Below are positions 28,220-36,243 of a stretch of DNA of 64,000 nt, piece by piece (positions within the stretch are counted from its first letter, which is position 1; each line of letters begins with the position of its first letter). Origin of the DNA: an uncultured Lachnospiraceae bacterium (GTDB taxonomy: Bacteria; Bacillota; Clostridia; Lachnospirales; Lachnospiraceae). The stretch covers positions 1 through 64,000 of the forward strand of contig CACXFB010000061.1 in NCBI GenBank assembly GCA_902766825.1, in the 5' to 3' direction. Below the pieces are notes generated by a model. That model did no database searches, had not been told where the DNA came from, and saw only the letters and a program-made list of their open reading frames with translations. Position numbers and translations under genes: made by a program.

Positions 28220-28477
28220 TCAATCATCAAAATTAACTTTGTATATCTTATCGCCTTTGGTTATTGTTATAGTCGAAAGATTAAAATCCTCATCAAAAAT
28301 CTGCACATTATACTCAAATACCGTATCATCAAAAGGCTTTGTCATGAAAATATATGAGCCATTCTCTCTGCCTTCGATATTGTCACAAATCTCATCATAT
28401 ATTTCACGGCCGTCAACCTCAGGTTCGTAACCGGATTCTCTTATTTTATTACTTATAATCTCATATATTTCTTCCAT
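28220..28477 (-). CDS. Small acidic hypothetical protein
   Basis: 85 residues from ATG 28477 (GGAGA 6 bases upstream). Acidic, with an N-terminal helix (EEIYEIISNKIRESGYEP) and predicted beta strands after it, no signal peptide. It is first in the operon 28477-25818 behind a clear promoter. Function unknown. Confidence 0.65.
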   Translation of the reverse strand: MEEIYEIISNKIRESGYEPEVDGREIYDEICDNIEGRENGSYIFMTKPFDDTVFEYNVQIFDEDFNLSTITITKGDKIYKVNFDD

Positions 28478-28525
28478 ATTTTTCTCCGAACAAATGATAT
28501 TATTATAGTTTTTCACATTATTAAA

Positions 28526-28554
28526 ATGATATATTTTGAAGTAATATTTGTCAA
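28526..28554 (-). promoter_or_regulatory. Sigma-A promoter of the 28477-25818 operon
   Basis: On the minus strand, TTGACA (28549-28554) and TATCAT (28526-28531) with a 17-bp spacer, about 40 bases upstream of the first ATG. Confidence 0.65.
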
Positions 28555-28606
28555 GTCTGCTGTTACCTTGTTGAATATGATAATTTGATTTTTTTTAAAT
28601 TTCCTA

Positions 28607-28635
28607 TTGACAATATCATTTTTATAAATTATAGT
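28607..28635 (+). promoter_or_regulatory. Sigma-A promoter of tRNA-Trp
   Basis: TTGACA (28607-28612), 17-bp spacer and TATAGT (28630-28635) on the plus strand, starting transcription ~55 bases before the tRNA. Confidence 0.7.
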
Positions 28636-28697
28636 ATTAAGGCAGTGTTAATTACACCGCAGATATAACATATAGAATATATATAACATATCACCCT

Positions 28698-28768
28698 AGG
28701 GGAATAGTTCATCGGTAGAATAAGAGTCTCCAAAACTCCAGAGGGGGGTTCGATTCCCTCTTCCCCTG
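28698..28768 (+). tRNA. tRNA-Trp (anticodon CCA)
   Basis: 71 nt. Acceptor stem AGGGGAA/TTCCCCT, D arm GTTC/GAAT, anticodon loop CTCCAAA with CCA at positions 34-36, T arm GGGGG-TTCGATT-CCCTC, discriminator G. The 3' CCA is not encoded. The top pair of the anticodon stem is A-C, a mismatch worth noting. A single-gene transcript with its own promoter and terminator. Confidence 0.93.
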
Positions 28769-28777
28769 TTAATAATT

Positions 28778-28804
28778 CAGGCATCATATTGATGCCTGTT
28801 TTTT
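28778..28804 (+). terminator. Rho-independent terminator after tRNA-Trp
   Basis: A 9-bp stem CAGGCATCA/TGATGCCTG (28778-28798) with a 3-nt loop is followed by six T on the plus strand. Confidence 0.85.
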
Positions 28805-28819
28805 GTTATTATATTCATT

Positions 28820-29800
28820 TTATCTGATTTCTTTTATGCTTATCTCTCCGCTTGAAAGTACTTTTGTTGTTCCGTCCGGATATTCAACAATCAGTCCTGC
28901 GTCATCGTCAATTCCCTTTACAACAGCCTCTTTCATTCCGTCCCTATCTGATATCAGCACATTTTTGCCTGTCACAAAAGAACGGTTTCTGTATTCATCC
29001 ATAAAACTGTTGTCATCAAGATGCTCATAATATTCCCAGAAATAATTAATTACGCCTGCTGCCAGTCTGCTTTTTATCTGTCCTTCGTATCTGTCGTTAG
29101 CAAAGATTGTTCCTGCTCTGTCTTTTATGTCATCCGGAAAATCTCCTTTTGGCGGCACGATATTAATTCCTATACCAAGCACCGCCCATTCAAGTGTTGA
29201 ATTTTCCACATTAACCGATGCTTCCGTAAGAATTCCGCATACTTTTCTTGAATCAACATATATATCGTTAACCCATTTAATCATGGCTGTAACATCAGCC
29301 ACATCTTCTATTGCTTTTGCTACAGCTACAGCTGCTGCCGTTGTTATTGAAAGCGAATACTTTGCCTGATATACAGGTCTTAAAAGTATACTCATATAAA
29401 TGCCGGTACCGGAAGGCGAATAAAATGTTCTTCCAAGCCTGCCCCTGCCCATAGTCTGGTTAGATGCAATAATTACCCTTCCTTCTTTCATTCCGCCTAC
29501 GGCTTCTTCTTTAAGAAGTGTATTGGTAGAACTTACACTGTCAAATACCTGTATATCAAACAGTTCTTTTCTTTTAAGATATTTTTCAACACTGATACCT
29601 GATATTATATCCTTACAGCTTCTCATAACATAGCCTTTTCCCTGAAAAGATGTTATATCATAACCTTCCTCGCAAAGAGCCGTAACAGCCTTCCACACGG
29701 CGTTGCGGCTGACACCAAGCTCTTTTGCAATTGCCGCACCTGACATGCATTTATCAACATTATTTTCAAAAAGCATTAACAGCTCGTCTTTTACTTTCAT
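28820..29800 (-). CDS. birA: Biotin-protein ligase / biotin repressor
   Basis: 326 residues, the two-domain class. An N-terminal winged helix (ELGVSRNAVWKAVTAL, ~25-40) gives DNA binding. The central catalytic domain has the biotinyl-AMP loop GRGRLGRTF (~118) and KWVNDIY, and a small SH3-like C-terminal domain follows. It attaches biotin to AccB (11711-12193) and probably represses biotin genes, none of which are in the window. A possible site AAAGGA is rather far (14 bases) from the ATG. Confidence 0.93.
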   Translation of the reverse strand: MKVKDELLMLFENNVDKCMSGAAIAKELGVSRNAVWKAVTALCEEGYDITSFQGKGYVMRSCKDIISGISVEKYLKRKELFDIQVFDSVSSTNTLLKEEAVGGMKEGRVIIASNQTMGRGRLGRTFYSPSGTGIYMSILLRPVYQAKYSLSITTAAAVAVAKAIEDVADVTAMIKWVNDIYVDSRKVCGILTEASVNVENSTLEWAVLGIGINIVPPKGDFPDDIKDRAGTIFANDRYEGQIKSRLAAGVINYFWEYYEHLDDNSFMDEYRNRSFVTGKNVLISDRDGMKEAVVKGIDDDAGLIVEYPDGTTKVLSSGEISIKEIR

Positions 29801-29838
29801 AAGTCGTATGTAATTCCTTTCAACTTGTTTAAATAATG

Positions 29839-31194
29839 TTACAGTATATCTATTAGACTTCTTATACTGTCCACACCTTCAAGTGTAATTCCTTTAACAT
29901 CAAGATTTTTAAGATTTGCTTTTGGCAGAATTACTCTCTTATATCCCATCTTTAGGGCTTCATTTACTCTGTTTGATGCCTGGCTTACAGCTCTTATCTC
30001 ACCGGTAAGTCCTACTTCACCAAACACTATTGTATTGTTATCTACAGGTCTGTTTTTGTAACTTGAAATGATTGCCGCGATAATTGCAAGATCCAGTGAC
30101 GGCTCATTTATCTTCATTCCGCCTGCCACGTTAACATATGCATCGTATCCTGACAGTGCCATTCCGATTCTTCGCTCAAGCACTGCCATAAGAAGATTAA
30201 GTCTGTTGTAATCAGTTCCCGCAGATGTTCTTCTTGGAAGGTTAAAATTAGTTCTGCATACAAGTGCCTGCACTTCTATCATTATCGGTCTTGTTCCTTC
30301 AAGCGCACAAGTAACAACCGAGCCTGCTTCTTCTTCAGGCTTGCCCATAAGCATGTATTCTGACGGATTGCTTACTTCCATCAAACCTTTCTGACACATT
30401 TCAAACACACCTATCTCATTGGTTGAACCAAATCTGTTTTTTACGGCTCGCAGTATTCTGTAGCTTACCTGGTTTTCGCCCTCAAAATACAAAACCGTAT
30501 CTACCATATGCTCAAGAACTCTCGGTCCTGCCACCACTCCTTCTTTTGTCACATGACCGATTATAAATATGGTTATTCCCATTATCTTTGCAAGCTTCAT
30601 TAGAGTGGATGTTGTCTCTCTAACCTGACCCACACTTCCCGGTGCAGACGCAACATCTTCCCTGTACATGGTCTGAATTGAATCGATTATTACTATATCA
30701 GGTTTGTCATTTTCAATTACAGTCTCTACGCGGTCAAGATTGGTCTCGCTGAATAATCTTATGTCTTTTCCTGCGTTATGAAGTCTGTCGGCTCTCATCT
30801 TAATCTGTCCCGGAGATTCCTCTCCTGAAACATATAACACGTTAACACCGTCTCCTGCAAGTGCAAGACACATCTGGAGTAACAGCGTTGATTTACCTAT
30901 ACCAGGGTCACCGCCCACAAGCACAAGTGAACCTTTTACTATTCCACCGCCAAGTACCCTGTCTAGCTCTTCCATTCCCGTAGTTATCCTGTCATGCTCA
31001 TTTGATGTTACATCAGACAGCAACACAGAATGAGCTACTTCCCCTGTAAGACGATCAACTTTTCCTGCCGTACTTTTAGTTATCTTTTCTTCAACAAATG
31101 TGTCCCATTGATGACATACCGGACACTGTCCTAACCATTTTCCCGATTCATATCCGCACTCTTTGCAAAAAAATGCACTTTTTGTCTTAGCCAT
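29839..31194 (-). CDS. radA: DNA repair protein RadA
   Basis: 451 residues from ATG 31194 (AGGGGG 6 bases upstream). It has a C4 zinc finger CKECG/CPVC at the N terminus, a RecA-like ATPase with Walker A GGDPGIGKST (~95), the KNRFGSTNEIG motif (~250) unique to RadA, and a Lon-protease-like C-terminal domain. It helps branch migration in recombination. Cytoplasmic, single gene here. Confidence 0.95.
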   Translation of the reverse strand: MAKTKSAFFCKECGYESGKWLGQCPVCHQWDTFVEEKITKSTAGKVDRLTGEVAHSVLLSDVTSNEHDRITTGMEELDRVLGGGIVKGSLVLVGGDPGIGKSTLLLQMCLALAGDGVNVLYVSGEESPGQIKMRADRLHNAGKDIRLFSETNLDRVETVIENDKPDIVIIDSIQTMYREDVASAPGSVGQVRETTSTLMKLAKIMGITIFIIGHVTKEGVVAGPRVLEHMVDTVLYFEGENQVSYRILRAVKNRFGSTNEIGVFEMCQKGLMEVSNPSEYMLMGKPEEEAGSVVTCALEGTRPIMIEVQALVCRTNFNLPRRTSAGTDYNRLNLLMAVLERRIGMALSGYDAYVNVAGGMKINEPSLDLAIIAAIISSYKNRPVDNNTIVFGEVGLTGEIRAVSQASNRVNEALKMGYKRVILPKANLKNLDVKGITLEGVDSIRSLIDIL

Positions 31195-31255
31195 ATTCGC
31201 CCCCTGACTGATGTCTTTTATTGTACGAAGCATCATTAATAATACAATATATAAA

Positions 31256-31283
31256 GGACCGGAAATTTTGCAATAACCGGTCC
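31256..31283 (-). terminator. Hairpin after the small conserved protein gene
   Basis: GGACCGG (31256-31262) and CCGGTCC (31277-31283) form a 7-bp stem around 14 nt, downstream of the minus-strand gene ending at 31314. The T tract after it is short, so it is a weak terminator candidate. Confidence 0.5.
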
Positions 31284-31313
31284 CGCCTGTTACTTTTGAT
31301 ATTGTGTGTCAGC

Positions 31314-31727
31314 TTAGATTCTGTTAATCTCAACCTCTGAAAGATTATCCTTATCAAGCTCCACGCTGAACATAAGCTTACCACCAAGATTAGTCTTCAT
31401 TGATCCTGTATTCTCACCGTTAACAACTATGCTGTAAGTTGTATCAGCCTCAAGCTCGAGTGTAATCTGGGCATCTTCAGAGCCTTCAACTTTGAAGGAA
31501 ATTGTAGAATCAGTAGCATTAAAATTGTGTACTGCTGTTCCAGGTACAGATTCATATACGAATAATCCGTTCTTCTCTAACTTGGTTATCTCGTTATATG
31601 TCTTAATCTTATACAAATCACCTGAATGTTCAAAATCAGACAACTTGGTCTTCTCATTTAATGTATAATCTCCAAAACTCAGTGAGCCATCTTTTTCGTT
31701 ACGAATTAATTCTTTAACAACAGCCAT
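31314..31727 (-). CDS. Conserved small protein of unknown function
   Basis: 137 residues from ATG 31727 (GGAGG upstream; the frame to 31769 is unsupported). Begins MAVVKELIRNEKDGSLSFGD. It looks all-beta with regularly spaced strands and no signal peptide, metal motif or catalytic signature. I recall similar short proteins in Lachnospiraceae sometimes labelled endosialidase, but nothing in the sequence supports that activity. Monocistronic with its own hairpin. Confidence 0.75.
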   Translation of the reverse strand: MAVVKELIRNEKDGSLSFGDYTLNEKTKLSDFEHSGDLYKIKTYNEITKLEKNGLFVYESVPGTAVHNFNATDSTISFKVEGSEDAQITLELEADTTYSIVVNGENTGSMKTNLGGKLMFSVELDKDNLSEVEINRI

Positions 31728-31849
31728 TACATATACCTCCGTATCATTCGTATATTTTGATAATTCCATTATATTATATAAATTAAATATTATCTATATC
31801 AGATATAAGTTTTTTCTCAAAAACATTCCGGTAAATTTTTCACAATAAT

Positions 31850-34321
31850 CTATGCACGTTTCTTTGCGGCATTTCTCTTTCTCATTGCAAGCTTATCGTC
31901 ATTTTCATATATGGTTACCGTCATGCCGGGTTTAATATCCCCTTTGAGGTAATCATACGACAACATATCTTCCACAAGATTTTGTATTGTTCTTCTAAGC
32001 GGTCTTGCTCCGTATGTCTTGTCAAATCCTTTCTTTGCAATATAATCAATTGCTGATTCTTCCACCTTAAGCTTAATCTCAAGTTCCGTGGCTGCTCTTT
32101 TTATAATGTTATTAATGAGAAGTCTTGCAATACTCTTTGCATCATCTTCGGTAAGTGAATGGAATACCATGATGTCATCGATTCTGTTTAGGAACTCCGG
32201 CTTAAACATTGTCTTAATCTCTTCCATTACCCCTTCTTTCATCTTGTTGTAATTAGACTCTTCGTCATTACCGCTAAGGAATCCAAGGTGCTTAGGTGCA
32301 ACAATTCTCTGTGCTCCGGCATTGGAAGTCATGATTATTATTGTATTTTTAAAACTTACTTTTCTTCCTTGGGAATCTGTAATTCTTCCGTCGTCAAGTA
32401 CCTGAAGTAAAATATTGAAAACATCAGGATGAGCCTTTTCAATCTCGTCAAAAAGAATTACCGAATACGGATGGCGTCTTACACGTTCACTTAACTGACC
32501 GCCTTCATCATATCCTACATATCCCGGTGGTGAACCTATCATCTTTGATACGCTGTGCTTCTCCATGTACTCAGACATATCTACACGTATCATATCATCT
32601 TCACTGCCAAACATAGCCTGTGCAAGCGCCTTTGAAAGCTCTGTTTTACCGACTCCTGTAGGTCCTAAGAACAGAAATGAACCAATCGGTCTGTTAGGAT
32701 CTTTAAGCCCTACTCTGCCTCTTCTAATTGCCTTGGCAACAGCAGTTACAGCCTCTTCCTGACCGATAACTCTCTTGTGAAGTTCATCTTCAAGACCAAG
32801 TATTCGCTCACTTTCTTCCTGCTCAATTCTGTTAAGTGGAATCTTTGTCCATTCCGAAATCGTTCTTGCAATATCAGCCTTGGTTAATTCCAGATTAACC
32901 TCCTGTTTTTCTGTTTCTTCGAATTCTCTTATCTGTTTTTCAATTCTTGCCTGGCTTTTCTTAAGTTTCATTGCATTTTGAAAATCACTGTTAATTACAC
33001 TCTCTTCTTTTTGAGCCATAACTTTTTTGAGCTTAGCGTGCAATTCACTCAGCTTTGGATTCATAACAGACATTCCAAGCTTAAGTTTTGATGAAGCTTC
33101 ATCAATAACATCTATTGCTTTATCAGGAAGCATTCTGTCATTGATATATCTTTGAGTCATACTGACAGCAGCTTCAACAGCCTCATCAGTTATTGTAATC
33201 TTATGAAATTCTTCATATCTGCCTCTGATTCCTTTAAGAATCTCAACAGCCTCTTCTTCTGATGGTTCTTCCACATCCACAGGCTGGAAACGTCTCTCAA
33301 GTGCCGCATCCTTTTCAATGTGTTTACGGTATTCATCAATTGTCGTGGCACCTACTAACTGAATCTCTCCTCTTGAAAGTGCAGGTTTAAGTATATTAGC
33401 TGCATCCTGTGCACCTTCTGCTCCACCTGCTCCTATAAGGGTATGAATCTCATCAATAAAGAGAATTACATTACCATCATTCTTAACTTCTTTTATTACC
33501 TGCTTTATTCTCTCTTCAAATTCACCTCTGTACTTGGTTCCGGCAACCATAGCAGCCATATCAAGAGACATTACTCTCTTACCTGCCAGAATCTCAGGCA
33601 CCTGCCCTGATACAATCATCTGTGCAAGTCCTTCAACTATAGCAGTCTTTCCAACGCCGGGCTCTCCTATAAGACAAGGATTGTTCTTGGTTCTTCTGCT
33701 TAAAATCTGTATTACCCTGTTCATCTGTGCTTTACGTCCAATTACAGGATCGAGCTCTCCGTTAGATGCATACTCTGTCAGGTTTCTTGAAAAATTATCA
33801 AGAACAGGAGTCATGGATTTTCTCTTATTACGATTCTTCATTGTGGCATTATAGTCATTCTTTGCTATCGTCTGATCAAATCCCTGGGAAGTCATAAGCT
33901 CCACATAAATCTTTTGCAAATTAGCTCCCAAAGAAGTAAGGAGCTGGTTAGCCACACAGTTCTTATCCCTGATTATTGCTATCAGTATATGTTCTGTTCC
34001 TACATTATCATTTTTTGTTCTTTTTGCTTCCTTTGCGGCTGCCTCCAATAACAACACTGCCGTTCTGGTAAGTCTGTCTTCTCTTTTCTGTGGCTTAACA
34101 ACTGTCATTGTACGTCCCGATGAAACGAGCTTACTCATGGCATCTTCCAATATTTCTTCATTCACACCGTTATTATTAAGAACAAGAGTTGCTGCACATT
34201 CAAATCTGCTTATTCCAAGAAGTATGTGTTCTGTTCCCACAAATCCATGTTTTAATTTGTCTGATGCTTCATATGCAAAATCTAATGCAACATAAGCAAG
34301 CTTCGATAATTTTATTTCCAT
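31850..34321 (-). CDS. clpC: ATP-dependent Clp protease ATPase subunit
   Basis: 823 residues. Two N-terminal Clp_N repeats (~1-145), AAA+ domain 1 with GEPGVGKTAIVEGLA (~215), a UVR-containing coiled middle segment (~415-460), AAA+ domain 2 with GPTGVGKTELSKALA (~551), and a C-terminal domain. It unfolds damaged or regulatory proteins for ClpP. It follows a GntR-type regulator by 31 bp. In Bacillus the neighbours would be ctsR-mcsA-mcsB, all of which are missing here. Confidence 0.95.
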   Translation of the reverse strand: MEIKLSKLAYVALDFAYEASDKLKHGFVGTEHILLGISRFECAATLVLNNNGVNEEILEDAMSKLVSSGRTMTVVKPQKREDRLTRTAVLLLEAAAKEAKRTKNDNVGTEHILIAIIRDKNCVANQLLTSLGANLQKIYVELMTSQGFDQTIAKNDYNATMKNRNKRKSMTPVLDNFSRNLTEYASNGELDPVIGRKAQMNRVIQILSRRTKNNPCLIGEPGVGKTAIVEGLAQMIVSGQVPEILAGKRVMSLDMAAMVAGTKYRGEFEERIKQVIKEVKNDGNVILFIDEIHTLIGAGGAEGAQDAANILKPALSRGEIQLVGATTIDEYRKHIEKDAALERRFQPVDVEEPSEEEAVEILKGIRGRYEEFHKITITDEAVEAAVSMTQRYINDRMLPDKAIDVIDEASSKLKLGMSVMNPKLSELHAKLKKVMAQKEESVINSDFQNAMKLKKSQARIEKQIREFEETEKQEVNLELTKADIARTISEWTKIPLNRIEQEESERILGLEDELHKRVIGQEEAVTAVAKAIRRGRVGLKDPNRPIGSFLFLGPTGVGKTELSKALAQAMFGSEDDMIRVDMSEYMEKHSVSKMIGSPPGYVGYDEGGQLSERVRRHPYSVILFDEIEKAHPDVFNILLQVLDDGRITDSQGRKVSFKNTIIIMTSNAGAQRIVAPKHLGFLSGNDEESNYNKMKEGVMEEIKTMFKPEFLNRIDDIMVFHSLTEDDAKSIARLLINNIIKRAATELEIKLKVEESAIDYIAKKGFDKTYGARPLRRTIQNLVEDMLSYDYLKGDIKPGMTVTIYENDDKLAMRKRNAAKKRA

Positions 34322-34352
34322 AGATGTTCTCCAATCTTAAATATCTTATAAT

Positions 34353-34742
34353 CTACTCCTGTAATGTATTGCCGTATAAAATATCATCACAAACCTCATC
34401 AACTGCCCTGTGCATCTCCTCTCTCGTAATATTTTTACACATTGCTCTCGCTAATGCAACAGAAAGCACATCATACAGTTCAAGTTTAGCATTAACCTTA
34501 TCCAAATCCAAAGATATAACAGCACCTTTTCTTCTGTCTAACTTAAGAAATCCTTCCTGTTTAAGTATACTGTATGCCTTATTAACCGTATGCATATTAA
34601 TTCCAATATTATCAGCAAGTTCACGCACTGAAGGAAGCGTCTCACCTTCCTGAATGTTGGAACTGGCTATACCTAATATGATCTGATTGCATAATTGTAT
34701 ATACAGTGCCTCATCACTGTTAAAATCAACTCTTATCACCAT
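34353..34742 (-). CDS. GntR family regulator, YtrA-like, upstream of clpC
   Basis: 129 residues. The winged helix (LPSVRELADNIGINMHTVNKAYSI, split reading, ~40-65) occupies the first ~70 residues and a short dimerisation tail follows; there is no large ligand domain, as in the YtrA subfamily. It is transcribed with clpC from a promoter overlapped by an 8-bp inverted repeat. The likely role is autoregulation and control of clpC, replacing CtsR (inference). Confidence 0.85.
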   Translation of the reverse strand: MVIRVDFNSDEALYIQLCNQIILGIASSNIQEGETLPSVRELADNIGINMHTVNKAYSILKQEGFLKLDRRKGAVISLDLDKVNAKLELYDVLSVALARAMCKNITREEMHRAVDEVCDDILYGNTLQE

Positions 34743-34782
34743 AACAACATCTCCTTGTCATACAAAAAAGCAGGTTACACGA

Positions 34783-34830
34783 GTTATACTTGTTATATTC
34801 TTAGTATAACAGCAATGGGAATTATGTCAA
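34783..34830 (-). promoter_or_regulatory. Promoter and candidate operator of the gntR-clpC operon
   Basis: On the minus strand, TTGACA (34825-34830) and TATACT (34803-34808) with a 16-bp spacer. The inverted repeat GTTATACT (34783-34790)/AGTATAAC (34803-34810) overlaps the -10 and runs past the start, a placement expected for repression. Confidence 0.65.
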
Positions 34831-34840
34831 GCCAAACGTC

Positions 34841-34876
34841 AAAATGCCACACCGGTTAAAACCGACGTGGCATTTT
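34841..34876. terminator. Hairpin after the cohesin-domain gene
   Basis: AAAATGCCAC (34841-34850) and GTGGCATTTT (34867-34876) form a 10-bp stem enclosing a smaller CGGTT/AACCG stem. T runs flank it on both strands. It ends the minus-strand surface-protein operon. Confidence 0.75.
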
Positions 34877-34912
34877 ACACGTAATATATTAATCCTGATA
34901 TTATGTCCTGTA

Positions 34913-36151
34913 TTAATAGATGTCGTCCGACTTAAGACCTTTTATCTTAATTACTGCCTTAATAAGAAGGATAAGAAGAATAACAACAAGTGCACATAAT
35001 ATAGCACCTACAAGTGCAATTGTCATCTTCTGATTATTTGATAATGAGTTTGAATCATCATCTGAAATTACAACATTAGAATTACCCATTGTTCCTGAAT
35101 ATCTCTGAAGTGTATGCTCAACACGATCATACTGATAGAATCCAACATCACCTGTCTCAACATTTTCACAGTAGATAAGCATATAGTCATTGTTCATATC
35201 ATTTTTAACTGTATATGCAGTTACTGTTACTTTGTTAAATATGTTAAGTTTGGTCTTCTCAAAACCTGCCGGAATCTCAGATGCATCATCTACTGTAAGT
35301 ACCTGATATGCATTACCGTTCTGAATGAACTTACCGCCATCACCGTCTTCATATACATTAAAACCTGAATCCTTAATTACTGCTTCAATTGTACCCGGTT
35401 TAATATTATCAGTTTCACTTTCCTTCATAACAGTAATGTTGTAATCAGTTGATGAACCGTCTTCTGCAGTTACTGTTACGATTACACTGTTAGCTCCAAC
35501 TTTAAGATCTCCGTTACCGATTACAGATACAGAAGCCTTCTTGGAATCTGTTGGAACTGCATCAAAATAAAGCTTTTGTGTCTCAAACGGAACCTTGACT
35601 GTATATGAAAATGTCTGAGGGTCAAATGCAGGTTCTAATGATCCTTCATTAACATCTAAAGTTGCAAGTGATGAATCAGCATTGGAATCAGCAGGTGCTC
35701 CAATATTGATAGTAGTATCTTTAACAGATACAGACATTGATGATCCATCTTCATCAGTAATGTCCGGTGTACCTGCACATTCTATCTTAACCTTACCTTT
35801 TTTTAATGCTTTAAATGTAATTTCATAATTCTTTGTTGAATCAGCTGAACCATCTGCATCATTAAGCACAAGAAGTCCTGCATCTCCGTTAATGTATTCA
35901 TCTGATGCCATTACTTCAAGCATGCTCTCATCATATGTTACTCTTGCTGATACACTTCCGATTTTTCCGTCAGATGAGTCAGCAATTATCGTAAGTGTAA
36001 ACGTACCATCCGCTTTAATTGAATCCTTATCCGTTCCAAAACTTACTGTGGCACTTGCTGCATATGTTTTAACTCCCGCAGTCATAACAAGTGTGCATAA
36101 TAAAGCACAAAATGCCAAACAAAACTTATTAGCAAATTTCATTTTTTTCAT
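34913..36151 (-). CDS. Surface-anchored protein with cohesin-like and cadherin-like domains
   Basis: 412 residues. Signal peptide (~1-31, cleavage after AYA), a cohesin-type beta domain (~33-155, beginning SATVSFGTDKDSIKADGTFT), a cadherin-like beta-sandwich (~165-245), an acidic stretch and a C-terminal span (~378-402) with a basic tail. It is exported and membrane-anchored. No dockerin gene lies in the window, so it is probably not a cellulosome part. Its beta-sandwich type recurs at the C terminus of the next gene upstream, which suggests they work together at the cell surface. Confidence 0.75.
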   Translation of the reverse strand: MKKMKFANKFCLAFCALLCTLVMTAGVKTYAASATVSFGTDKDSIKADGTFTLTIIADSSDGKIGSVSARVTYDESMLEVMASDEYINGDAGLLVLNDADGSADSTKNYEITFKALKKGKVKIECAGTPDITDEDGSSMSVSVKDTTINIGAPADSNADSSLATLDVNEGSLEPAFDPQTFSYTVKVPFETQKLYFDAVPTDSKKASVSVIGNGDLKVGANSVIVTVTAEDGSSTDYNITVMKESETDNIKPGTIEAVIKDSGFNVYEDGDGGKFIQNGNAYQVLTVDDASEIPAGFEKTKLNIFNKVTVTAYTVKNDMNNDYMLIYCENVETGDVGFYQYDRVEHTLQRYSGTMGNSNVVISDDDSNSLSNNQKMTIALVGAILCALVVILLILLIKAVIKIKGLKSDDIY

Positions 36152-36243
36152 TTCCTTTCAATCATTAGACATCTTAGGTGTCTGAAAAAACACTCCATGG
36201 TATGTTTATCACAAATTCAATGTATTTGTCAATAGCAAGAATA

